50,270 bases of DNA, taken from positions 1 to 50,270 of the forward strand of contig JAPONP010000067.1 of assembly GCA_026713835.1 (NCBI GenBank), given 5' to 3'. Below are positions 27,941-37,266 of the stretch, in pieces (positions within the stretch are counted from its first letter, which is position 1; each line of letters begins with the position of its first letter). A model generated the notes under the pieces. The model saw only the letters and a program-made list of their open reading frames with translations. It had not been told where the DNA came from and made no database searches. This stretch comes from Bacteriovoracales bacterium (GTDB taxonomy: Bacteria; Bdellovibrionota; Bacteriovoracia; Bacteriovoracales; Bacteriovoracaceae). The translations under genes were made by a program, and so were the position numbers.

Positions 27941-28816
27941 ATGAAGAGGATCAGCCCATTAGCTAAGTACCTGAAAATATACCAAAAAAATCCTCGTTCC
28001 AAGGTTTTTGCTCCTTTGGCACAAACCTATCGTCGTTTGGGGATGTACCGGGAGGCCCTCGAGGTTCTCAAGAAGGGCCTGGATCTTCATCCCACCCACA
28101 CCGCCGGGCTGGTGATTTTGGCCCACGTCTATTACGACACCCAAAAATATGCCAAGGCCTTGGGCATTTTGGCCCCAATGGCCGGGGAACAGGGGGAGCG
28201 ATATGCACTGCAGCAACTCTATGCCCGTACCAATTTAAAATTGGGCCGATGGGACGATGCCCAAGAGGCCTTTGAAAGAGTCCTCCTCCTCAATCCCAAA
28301 GACAGGGAGGCCAATGAGTACCTGAAGGAGAGATCCCGGGATCTTCAAAAAGTTGCCGGGGAAGATCGGGGAGAAGAGGGCCTGCCATCTTCCGGTGAGG
28401 AATGGGTTCAGGTGGATTTTGCGGATTCCTCTCAAGAGGGAAAAAAGGAAATCTTGGGGTCCAAGGGTCGTCAAGAAGCAGACCCGATTGCAACCCATAC
28501 TCTCGTCGATCTTTACGAAAGGCAGGGGCATACCTCTAAGGCGGTCGAGGCCTTGGAGAAGATCGTTGAACTCCATCCCCAAGATAATGCATCGAAAGAG
28601 AGACTGGAATATCTTAAACGGGAACTTTTATGGTATAGGGATGGTCAAGATATTATGGCCGCTTGGGATGAGAGGTTTTCTCCTTCCCCGGATGGAGAAG
28701 AGAAGTCTCGTCATTTGCGCTATGAGGAGCTTTTGATGGGTTTTCTTCGCGGAATAAGGCAAAAAAAGGCCCGCTTTTTCAATCAAGACCATGATTTAAG
28801 TTATTTTGGAAAATGA
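27941..28816 (+). CDS. TPR repeat protein
   Basis: PLAQTYRRLGMYREALEVLKKGLDLHPTHTAGLVILAHVYYDTQKYAKALGIL, several TPRs. Confidence 0.88.
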   Translation: MKRISPLAKYLKIYQKNPRSKVFAPLAQTYRRLGMYREALEVLKKGLDLHPTHTAGLVILAHVYYDTQKYAKALGILAPMAGEQGERYALQQLYARTNLKLGRWDDAQEAFERVLLLNPKDREANEYLKERSRDLQKVAGEDRGEEGLPSSGEEWVQVDFADSSQEGKKEILGSKGRQEADPIATHTLVDLYERQGHTSKAVEALEKIVELHPQDNASKERLEYLKRELLWYRDGQDIMAAWDERFSPSPDGEEKSRHLRYEELLMGFLRGIRQKKARFFNQDHDLSYFGK

Positions 28817-29244
28817 AAAAGATACTCGTGATCAATGGTCCAAATCTCAATCTCTTATCAATTCGAGAACCCGATCTTTATGGTCAAGATACCTTGGAAG
28901 AGATCAAAATCTATACAGAGGGGAAATTGACCAAGGAGGAAGTGAGCACCACTTGGTTTCAGTCGAATCGAGAAGCCGATATTTTAGAGAAAATCCAAAG
29001 CGATATGGCCGCCTATGATGGAATTGTTTTAAATCCGGGATCATTGGGCCATTCCTCCTTTGCTCTTTACGATTGCATTAGAGGGCTTCCTTGTAGAGTG
29101 GTGGAGGTTCATCTTACCAATACTCACGGGCGAGAGGACTTTAGAAGTGACAGAATGTCGGCCAGGGTATGCTTGGGAGTTATTGAAGGATTGGGAAAGG
29201 ATGTTTACTATTTGGGCGTATTATCTTTATTGAACACAAGATAA
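28813..29244 (+). CDS. aroQ: Type II 3-dehydroquinate dehydratase
   Basis: ILVINGPNLNLLSIREPDLYG, QSNREADILEKIQ, GIVLNPGSLGHSSFALYDCI, EVHLTNTHGREDFR. Confidence 0.95.
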   Translation: MKKILVINGPNLNLLSIREPDLYGQDTLEEIKIYTEGKLTKEEVSTTWFQSNREADILEKIQSDMAAYDGIVLNPGSLGHSSFALYDCIRGLPCRVVEVHLTNTHGREDFRSDRMSARVCLGVIEGLGKDVYYLGVLSLLNTR

Positions 29245-29255
29245 GGAAAGAGAAA

Positions 29256-29825
29256 ATGTATCAAACAACCGATTTTCGAAATGGACTCAAAATTGAACTT
29301 GAAGGGAGACCTTTTATCATTATTCAGTTTCAACATGTTAATCCCGGCAAGGGCTCTGCTTTTGTGAGGACAAAACTGAAAAATTTGCAAACCGGGCAGG
29401 TTTTAGAGAAAACATTTAAAGCAGGAGTGGATACGGCGGGGAAGCCTAACCTAGACGAGAGGGAAATGGAATATCTTTATGGCGATCGTGAGGGTCATCA
29501 TTTTATGGATCAAAAAACTTTTGAAACGGTTTGTTTATCCGAAGAAAATGTTGGAGATAGGGCCCTCTATCTTCAGGAGGGTCTAAAGGTTTCTATTTTA
29601 TACTTTAATGAGCGTCCTATCACCATCGAACTTCCCAATTTTGTCAATCTCAAGGTAACCGAAACAGATCCGGGACTTAGAGGCGATACGGCTCAAGGAG
29701 GAAGCAAGAGGGCCGTCTTGGAAACAGGTCTTGCAGTCAATGTTCCTCTTTTTATTGATAAAGGAGATATTCTCAGGATTGATACGAGGAAAAATGAGTA
29801 TATAGAAAGAGTAAAAAATGAGTAG
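29256..29825 (+). CDS. efp: Elongation factor P
   Basis: DFRNGLKIELEGRPFIIIQFQHVNPGKGSAFVRTKLKNLQTGQVLEKTFKAG. Confidence 0.97.
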   Translation: MYQTTDFRNGLKIELEGRPFIIIQFQHVNPGKGSAFVRTKLKNLQTGQVLEKTFKAGVDTAGKPNLDEREMEYLYGDREGHHFMDQKTFETVCLSEENVGDRALYLQEGLKVSILYFNERPITIELPNFVNLKVTETDPGLRGDTAQGGSKRAVLETGLAVNVPLFIDKGDILRIDTRKNEYIERVKNE

Positions 29826-29891
29826 AGATTAGACTTAAATGATTAATGTCGGTAAATGAAATGAGCTTATAGGTTTAGAAAAGAGGATTTT

Positions 29892-30356
29892 ATGGATGTT
29901 AAAAAAATAAAACAAATGATTAAGTTGGCCAAAGAGGAAGAGGTCGCTAAATTAGAATTTGAAAATGATGACTTTAAGTGCTCCGTAACTCTTCCTCCGG
30001 GAAGCCTCGTGGGTGAAACTAGGGATATTCAAAGAGATATTAAGGATTCTCTTCTATCGAGTGAAAAGACGAAGGGAGAGCAAGAGAAAAACTTATCAAA
30101 AACTCAAAGTGATGATCATATTATTGAGGTGAAATCTCCTTTCGTTGGAACATTTTATCGGGCCCCTTCACCGGATAATGCCCCTTTTGTCCAGGTCGGG
30201 GATAAGGTGAGTGTCGGTCAAACCCTTTGTATTCTAGAGGCCATGAAGATTATGAATGAGATTGAGGCCGAAGTTGCTGGTGAAATTGTTGAAATCTGTG
30301 CTGAAAATGAAGGCCTTGTTGAATACGATCAGATTCTTTTTAAAATCAGGAAATAA
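29892..30356 (+). CDS. accB: Acetyl-CoA carboxylase biotin carboxyl carrier protein
   Basis: [53 protein letters not shown]. Confidence 0.97.
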   Translation: MDVKKIKQMIKLAKEEEVAKLEFENDDFKCSVTLPPGSLVGETRDIQRDIKDSLLSSEKTKGEQEKNLSKTQSDDHIIEVKSPFVGTFYRAPSPDNAPFVQVGDKVSVGQTLCILEAMKIMNEIEAEVAGEIVEICAENEGLVEYDQILFKIRK

Positions 30357-30357
30357 G

Positions 30358-31701
30358 GTGAAAATCAAAAAAGTTTTGATTGCAAACAGGGGTGAAATAG
30401 CCTTAAGGATTTTAAGAACCTGTAAGGAAATGGGGATTGAAACAGTAAGTGTTCATTCTACCGCCGATGAAGAATCCCTTCATGTCAAACTTGCAGATGA
30501 ATCGGTTTGCATCGGCCCGCCACGATCAGCCAAGAGCTATCTCAACATTCCGGCCCTTTTATCTGCGGCTGAAATTACAAATGCCGACTCCATTCACCCG
30601 GGATTTGGTTTTTTATCGGAAAATTTTGAATTTGCATCTTCGTGCAAGCAGTGGGGATTGACTTTTATTGGACCGAATATGGATTGCATAAAAAAAATGG
30701 GTTCAAAAATACAGGCCAAAGAAATGGCAAAGAAGGCCAATATCCCCATCTTAGAGTCTTTATCGGTCAATGGGCTAAGTGATAAGGAAGTGACTCAGGC
30801 CGTGGGTGAGATGACTTTACCGGTTCTTATCAAGGCCAGCGCAGGTGGCGGAGGAAGGGGAATGTGTCGTGTTGACAAGATTGAAGACTTGATCCCCCAA
30901 ATCAGAAGACTTGAAGAGGAAGCAAAGGCTGCCTTTGGAGATGACACACTTTTTATTGAAAAATATATAACGAGCCCAAGGCATATAGAGGTTCAAATTC
31001 TTGCCGATCAACATGGAAATATGGTTCATCTTGGTGAGCGCGATTGTACTGTTCAGAGAAGATTTCAAAAGATTTTAGAGGAATCCCCTTCTCCTATTCT
31101 TGATGAAAAAATAAGAAATCAAATTTGTAATAGTGCTGTTCGTTTGGCCCAATATGTGGGCTATGATTCTGTTGGAACGGTTGAGTATTTATTTGATCAA
31201 AATACTCGGAAATTTTATTTTATGGAGATGAATACGAGAATACAGGTCGAACATCCCGTTACTGAGCAGAGAATAGGTCTTGACCTTATTGCTGAGCAAA
31301 TCAAGGTCGCAGAGGGCAGACCCTTGGATTTGAAGCAATCTGATATTCAATTTAACGGTCATTGCATAGAGTGTCGTATAAATGCTGAAAATCCTAAAAC
31401 ATTTGCCCCTTCTCCGGGGCAAATCATTCATTATTACCGTCCGGGAGGAATTGGAATAAGGGTGGATGACTTTATATATTCGGGATACATGGTCTCCCCC
31501 TATTATGACTCTATGGTGGCCAAGATTATCTCTCATGCACCGACGCGTTCTAAATGTATTGAAAGAATGAAAAGGGCCTTGAAGGAGACTATTATCGATG
31601 GGATTCATCACAACATTTCCCTGCATTTAAAGATACTTAGCGATACCAATTTCAAAGGCAATAATTACTCTACTAATTTACTTGATCAAATTCTGAGGTA
31701 G
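30358..31701 (+). CDS. accC: Acetyl-CoA carboxylase biotin carboxylase
   Basis: KVLIANRGEIALRILRTCKEMGIETVSVHS, KASAGGGGRGM, EKYITSPRHIEVQILAD, MEMNTRIQVEHPVTE; GTG start at 30358 proposed. Confidence 0.96.
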   Translation: MKIKKVLIANRGEIALRILRTCKEMGIETVSVHSTADEESLHVKLADESVCIGPPRSAKSYLNIPALLSAAEITNADSIHPGFGFLSENFEFASSCKQWGLTFIGPNMDCIKKMGSKIQAKEMAKKANIPILESLSVNGLSDKEVTQAVGEMTLPVLIKASAGGGGRGMCRVDKIEDLIPQIRRLEEEAKAAFGDDTLFIEKYITSPRHIEVQILADQHGNMVHLGERDCTVQRRFQKILEESPSPILDEKIRNQICNSAVRLAQYVGYDSVGTVEYLFDQNTRKFYFMEMNTRIQVEHPVTEQRIGLDLIAEQIKVAEGRPLDLKQSDIQFNGHCIECRINAENPKTFAPSPGQIIHYYRPGGIGIRVDDFIYSGYMVSPYYDSMVAKIISHAPTRSKCIERMKRALKETIIDGIHHNISLHLKILSDTNFKGNNYSTNLLDQILR

Positions 31702-31844
31702 AATAGTAGGTGAAGTAATTACTCACGGCTTCGATTTTCTTTAATAAAAAGGATTGAAGTGTTTAGGTTTATCTTTTTAGATAGTACGTTCCATTTTGCA
31801 AGCGTCATTTTAAAGTCGTGGGATAGGCTCTAAATGGATAAGTA

Positions 31845-33287
31845 GTGGCCATGGATTTTTATCTCAATGCTAAGAAATTATATTCGGAGGGTGAGTATCT
31901 CAAAGCGTTGACCAAGTTAGAAGAACATTGGCCAAATGAATATAGTGGAGAAAATTCAAAAGAGCTTTATTCCTTTTCTCTTTTATTAGCGATCGAATTA
32001 AAAAACAACAATAAGTTCAACGAAATTTTCAATCAAATACGAGATGGTTTTTTTCAAGAAAATAAAATAATTGAGTGGGTCGATTTTTTACAAGAGATGC
32101 TTAATCAAAAATGTTTTCCAGAGTTCTTTATTCGAGAGGAACTTATTGAGGTCTATAAATCTCTAGGCAGATTAAAGGACATAAGAAAAGAGTGTCAGGA
32201 GCAAATGGATAGATCAATAAAGAAAAAAAGAATCAACATTGACATGAAGGCTTATCATCCTTTTATGAGAGATACTTCTAAGACGTATGATCTTCTTCAT
32301 CAAGTTTATCAAGGTGAATATAAGACATTTGATAAAAATTTTAAAGAAATCAAAAACAAGTTTGATGAAAAAAAGATAAAAAGAATTATAAGCTTCATCG
32401 TTTCCAATATAGATCCGTCTGATTGCAAGAGAATTGAAGATCAAGAAATTATTTTTTCTTTTATAAAAAAGAAATCCGAGATAGATATTGGTTTTTTCTC
32501 AGAAATTGATAGAAATGATTTTGAAAATGATATCATTAAAAATTTTATCAATTTAATGGTTGTTGATTTTGAAAATCTAGATAATATTATTGACTTATTA
32601 GAGTTTGTAGACAAAGTAAAAAATTGGAGACTGAGAGATGATTTGATAAAGGATCTCGAAAAAAAACCATATTTCAGTGATCACAAACGCTTTCAAAAAC
32701 TTAAAGCATTGGCAAAGTCTTGCTCAAGTAAAGATATTGAATCAAATCCACGTCAAAATAACTCATCATTAAATAAAGAAAAAGTGAGTAGTGAAAAGTT
32801 AAAGGTCAGACTAGATTTGGATTCTATCAAAATGCATTATGGTGACTTGGAAAATAAATCAGATGGTGAATCGATGGTAAAGGCAGAACTTAATACATTT
32901 GAAGATGAGTGGTTTATTAAAAAATTCAAAGATATCATGGTGACACTTATAGATTTTAAATTTTATGATTTGGCTCTAAATTGTATTGATAGAATAAAAA
33001 AAATTAAGGACAAAAAAATAGATTCAAAAGATATTTATTATTTTGAAATCAGAATTTTACTTTTGAAATATGACTATATCAATGCAGTTCGAGTAGCTCG
33101 AGAAGTTTTGATGGAGGAAAATTTGAGTACTTCCGATCAAGTATGTTTTGAATACCTTAAGGGTGAATCCTATTTTTTAATGGGAGATAGGCCCAGGGCA
33201 TATAAAAGTTTTAAAAACGTTTTTAATATCGACCCCTCTTATCGATTAACAGAGGAAAGGCTGAGAAATCTTGAGGAAAATCAATAA
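31845..33287 (+). CDS. Hypothetical TPR-like protein
   Basis: C-terminal FEYLKGESYFLMGDRPRAYKSFKNVFNIDPSYR TPR-like; overlaps the next gene. Confidence 0.78.
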   Translation: MAMDFYLNAKKLYSEGEYLKALTKLEEHWPNEYSGENSKELYSFSLLLAIELKNNNKFNEIFNQIRDGFFQENKIIEWVDFLQEMLNQKCFPEFFIREELIEVYKSLGRLKDIRKECQEQMDRSIKKKRINIDMKAYHPFMRDTSKTYDLLHQVYQGEYKTFDKNFKEIKNKFDEKKIKRIISFIVSNIDPSDCKRIEDQEIIFSFIKKKSEIDIGFFSEIDRNDFENDIIKNFINLMVVDFENLDNIIDLLEFVDKVKNWRLRDDLIKDLEKKPYFSDHKRFQKLKALAKSCSSKDIESNPRQNNSSLNKEKVSSEKLKVRLDLDSIKMHYGDLENKSDGESMVKAELNTFEDEWFIKKFKDIMVTLIDFKFYDLALNCIDRIKKIKDKKIDSKDIYYFEIRILLLKYDYINAVRVAREVLMEENLSTSDQVCFEYLKGESYFLMGDRPRAYKSFKNVFNIDPSYRLTEERLRNLEENQ

Positions 33288-36200
33288 AATTCTTATTGTT
33301 TTTTTGATGGGAATATTTGCCCTTTCTTTTGTGGCCTTAGAAGTACTGCAGACAAAATATTTCTCTGGTTTTATTTCAAAGAGATTATCGAATACTTTTG
33401 ATAGAGAAATAGTTGGGGCAATTTCGTTTGAGAAAGCTGCTGTTCGTTTTTTCCCTCCCGGCATTATTATCAGCGGAGTTGAGATGGATATGAACCGCAT
33501 TATTGATGGTATTTCCCAAGCAGATATTTTTGTAGATGAAATTGATTTTCAATTTGATTTAATAGATCTATTCAAAAATAAGGTGTCATTTAAAAAGGCC
33601 ATAGCATCCGGAGGGATAGCTAGAATCAATTTAAGTCATAAAAATGAAAAAAAAATTGATTCGATCTTAGAAGAAATATCCTCATTTAGAGATACTTCTT
33701 TGAGAGTAGTAAAAAATATTGAGTTAAAGGATATGAAAGTAGATATTGATAGATATAATTTTTATTCAAAAAATATAAAAATATCACTTCATTCAGATGT
33801 GATCCTCCTTGGTATCGATATTTACAATCTTAAAGGGATTGAAAAAGATTTTGTTTTTTTAAAAGGGTTTGATATAGATGATGTAAGTGCAGATATTAAA
33901 ATAAGACCTAAGAATGTGATAATCCAAAATTTAAATATCTTGTCAGAGGATTCATCTATTCTAGCTAAGGCTCAAGCAAGTTTTGGGATGCATTTCCCAA
34001 AAGATTTTGAATATAATGCAGAGTTGAAAGTATCTTCTTTTATAGAGTCAATTATTAAAAAAAATACTTTTAATTCAGATATTACGGGAGAATTAGAATC
34101 ACACATAAAACTCAAGGGGCGAGGAAGGCATTTTGATTCTTCCGGGCATATTGAATTGGCCCGTGTCGCCACTCCTTTTGTTAAAGTTCTTGATGGAAGA
34201 ATTGATTTTAAAAAATCGGGAGATGATATTGTCGCCACCTCGTTAAGGGGATTTAATAAATCAGGTGGACTTGAAGTTAAAGATCGTTTTAAAATTTTTA
34301 ATTTATCGAGCAAGGAATTTTATCCTTTTGATTTAAATATAAAGATGAGTTCTTTAAACCTGAGTGAGTTTTTCTTCTTTCAAGAAAAAAGGAATCATAA
34401 TTTTGACATCACATTAGATGGTGAGGCAAATATTTTAAGCGACTTTAAAAACATTCAAATAATATCTAAAAATTTGTTTTCTAAAAAAACTCACTATTCA
34501 GTTGGGGGGATGAGCGTTCTCGACTATAGGGAGGCCAATATTAAAAATTTAGAACTTAATATCGATACGGATCTTAGCTACTCTTCATTTCGTGGGACTT
34601 TAAATCTTGATGAAACGTTGGCAAATATATCGGGATATATAGGAAAAGAAATTGATATATCAATAGATTTTCCTCAATTAAATTTAGAGGAAGCACTATC
34701 TATTGGGACTTTAGATTTTTCCGGAAAGGGAATGGGTAGGCTTAAAATCGAAAAATCAAAAGGTAGAGATCTTTTATTTAAGATTTATTTAAATGTTAAA
34801 AAATCACAATTTTTAGGATACAGATTTGGAGGAGTTGATGCGAATATTGATTATCTTGTGGGGGAAAAAATTGTTGCGATAAAAAAAGGGGCTTTAAGGA
34901 AGGAGAGATCAGTCATTTTTGTTGATGGTGAAGTTGACTTTAAAAATAGAGTTCATCTTGATTTGAAATTTAATTCAAGTCGAGGGATTTATAAATCTCT
35001 TAAAGATTTAACATTTCCAATAAGTAAAGAGATTGACTTTCTGCCTGGTAGATTAGATGGAAACTTGAGTGGAGATGTTAGAGTTTGGGGATATGTGGAT
35101 GATGTGAACGTTGATGGGAAATATATCGGTGAACAGCTTAATTTTTTAGGAGAAAGCATTCAGGGTATTAGTCTTGATTTTTCATATAAAAAAAGTGTTT
35201 TAAGAATCAATAATATTTCCATTAGGAAGGGGAATGGTTTTATCAGAGGGAATTATACTTTTTATGTGAATAGAAAGGGACACTCTTATGATTTTATCGT
35301 AAAAGACATAGAGATTAGTGATTTTGATAGAATTGATCCCCATTCTTTTTCTGTTATTGGTCAAATTAATATGTCGGGGAAAGGAGAAATTGGTAGAAGA
35401 AACTTTAATGGAGAAATGCAGTTTGGCTTTGAGAATGTGTCCGTATCGGGAGATAGAATGCCAAATTCATTTGGATCGGCTACCATAAAAAATGGTATTT
35501 TAAATACTGAATTGTCGATATTTGATGGAGATATCATTTTAAAATCAAATATCTCTTTAAATTCAAGGAAGAAACATTCAGATTTTTTAGTTGAAGTTAA
35601 TACATCAAAAATAAAAGAGATGATGAGCATTTTTTTTCCGCATAATATTAACCGATCTGATATTGTAGGGAGAATTAAAGGAATATCAAGGGCCGAATTT
35701 TCTCTTGAAAACATGAAAAATCTTGATCTTTTAATTAGAATTGATGATTTTGAGTATAGGAGTAATGAAATTCGATTAAAGAAAAATAACAACTCAAATA
35801 TGATTGTGATTGATCGTGGAAAAATAAAATCTGACGAAATTTTATTAGAAGGTCATAGAGCAAAGTTTTTGATGAAAGCCAATAGTTCTTTATCGAAAGG
35901 GATCGATTTTAATTTGTTTGGAAATATAGATGCGAGCATTTTAAAAATTTTTGATGAAAATATTTTAAGTTCCAGAGGAGAGCTATACGGGAACGGGATG
36001 ATCAATATTTCTAAATATATAGATGAAATGAAAATGAAATTTTCCCTTGAAGGGAAAAAGGTTGGTGGAACCTATTCAGGATTTATGGCCCAGTTTGATG
36101 GTTTTAATTTTTTTATAGACTCAGAGTCTGAAAAAATTAATTTTAAAAAATTTAAGGGGAAAATTGGAGGTGGAGATTTAAATATCTCAGGGAATATATT

Positions 36201-37254
36201 GATGAAAATTCCATTTCCAATTTTTAATCTAAAATACTCTCTTGATAATGCTAAGATAAGATTTTTAAGAAAAACAAACGTTTGGCTATCATCTAAGGGC
36301 GAAGTCAAAGGAAATAAAGCACCCTATTCTATTAAGAGTAGCGTTTCTTTAATTAATGGTTCTGTTTTTGATGAATTTAGTAAATTTATATCTAAATCAG
36401 AAAAAAAATACTTGAATCCTTATATCCCAAAGACCAAAAAAAAGATGGAGATAGACTTTTTTTTGATCGATTTAAAATTATCGACAATAAGGCCTTTGTT
36501 AATTAAAAATAGATTGCTAGAAATGAGTACGCATGCCAGGGCTGATATTAGTGGCAATATCTTTAATCCAGTTCTCAGGGGGCAAATCGATCTTGTTCCG
36601 GGAACCGGGAAGTTTTACTTTAGAAATAATGATTTTATTTTGAAAAAAGGCTTTGCAAAGTTAGGTGGAAATGAGAATAATGATATTCTTCTTGATTTTA
36701 CAGGTGTCTCAAAAATTCGAAATTATGATGTAACTCTTCGTATTGTTGGTGATCTTGACAATTTTAAAATTGAACTTGATTCAAGGCCTTCTCTTCCAGA
36801 AGAAGAGATATTGTCTTTATTGGCTCTTGGCATTACAAAGTCATCGACTTCCCACTTATCAGATCAAGATAGAGAAGCCGTAACCTCTCTCGGCTTGGGT
36901 ACATTGATACTAGATCGATTTCGAGTTAATCAGGAATTAAAATCAGTTTTTGGAATTAACCTAAGCTTAACTCCTGAGGTTGTGGAGACTGAAAAAAATT
37001 ATTTCAATGATGATTCTCAATTAAAAGATAAAAATTCAACAAAAATTTCTGTAAACAAAAGATTGACCGAAAATGTTTCGATAAAGGCATCGAGTACCAT
37101 CGGTCGAGATATCGTTCAAAAAAGAGAAATGAATATTAATTACAATATCAACAAAAATTTAAGCCTTGAGGGTATTTATGAACTCAAAGATGAGGATCAG
37201 GTAGAAGAATCCGATTCCCTCGGTACGGATGTAAAGTTTAGGATTGAGTTTTGA
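33271..37254 (+). CDS. TamB/AsmA-like (DUF490) translocation and assembly module protein
   Basis: 1327 aa, N-terminal TM, long beta-rich repeats, C-terminal LVPGTGKFYFRNNDFILKKGFAKLGG...RPSLPEEEILSLLALGIT, typical of TamB C-terminus. Confidence 0.9.
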   Translation: MRKINKILIVFLMGIFALSFVALEVLQTKYFSGFISKRLSNTFDREIVGAISFEKAAVRFFPPGIIISGVEMDMNRIIDGISQADIFVDEIDFQFDLIDLFKNKVSFKKAIASGGIARINLSHKNEKKIDSILEEISSFRDTSLRVVKNIELKDMKVDIDRYNFYSKNIKISLHSDVILLGIDIYNLKGIEKDFVFLKGFDIDDVSADIKIRPKNVIIQNLNILSEDSSILAKAQASFGMHFPKDFEYNAELKVSSFIESIIKKNTFNSDITGELESHIKLKGRGRHFDSSGHIELARVATPFVKVLDGRIDFKKSGDDIVATSLRGFNKSGGLEVKDRFKIFNLSSKEFYPFDLNIKMSSLNLSEFFFFQEKRNHNFDITLDGEANILSDFKNIQIISKNLFSKKTHYSVGGMSVLDYREANIKNLELNIDTDLSYSSFRGTLNLDETLANISGYIGKEIDISIDFPQLNLEEALSIGTLDFSGKGMGRLKIEKSKGRDLLFKIYLNVKKSQFLGYRFGGVDANIDYLVGEKIVAIKKGALRKERSVIFVDGEVDFKNRVHLDLKFNSSRGIYKSLKDLTFPISKEIDFLPGRLDGNLSGDVRVWGYVDDVNVDGKYIGEQLNFLGESIQGISLDFSYKKSVLRINNISIRKGNGFIRGNYTFYVNRKGHSYDFIVKDIEISDFDRIDPHSFSVIGQINMSGKGEIGRRNFNGEMQFGFENVSVSGDRMPNSFGSATIKNGILNTELSIFDGDIILKSNISLNSRKKHSDFLVEVNTSKIKEMMSIFFPHNINRSDIVGRIKGISRAEFSLENMKNLDLLIRIDDFEYRSNEIRLKKNNNSNMIVIDRGKIKSDEILLEGHRAKFLMKANSSLSKGIDFNLFGNIDASILKIFDENILSSRGELYGNGMINISKYIDEMKMKFSLEGKKVGGTYSGFMAQFDGFNFFIDSESEKINFKKFKGKIGGGDLNISGNILMKIPFPIFNLKYSLDNAKIRFLRKTNVWLSSKGEVKGNKAPYSIKSSVSLINGSVFDEFSKFISKSEKKYLNPYIPKTKKKMEIDFFLIDLKLSTIRPLLIKNRLLEMSTHARADISGNIFNPVLRGQIDLVPGTGKFYFRNNDFILKKGFAKLGGNENNDILLDFTGVSKIRNYDVTLRIVGDLDNFKIELDSRPSLPEEEILSLLALGITKSSTSHLSDQDREAVTSLGLGTLILDRFRVNQELKSVFGINLSLTPEVVETEKNYFNDDSQLKDKNSTKISVNKRLTENVSIKASSTIGRDIVQKREMNINYNINKNLSLEGIYELKDEDQVEESDSLGTDVKFRIEF

Positions 37255-37266
37255 TAAAGTTGGAGC

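Noticed and set aside
27373-28736. Several overlapping ORFs in alternative frames/antisense to pilQ and the TPR gene
   Set aside because: Shadow ORFs in a locally higher-GC stretch; sense ORFs have clear family motifs.
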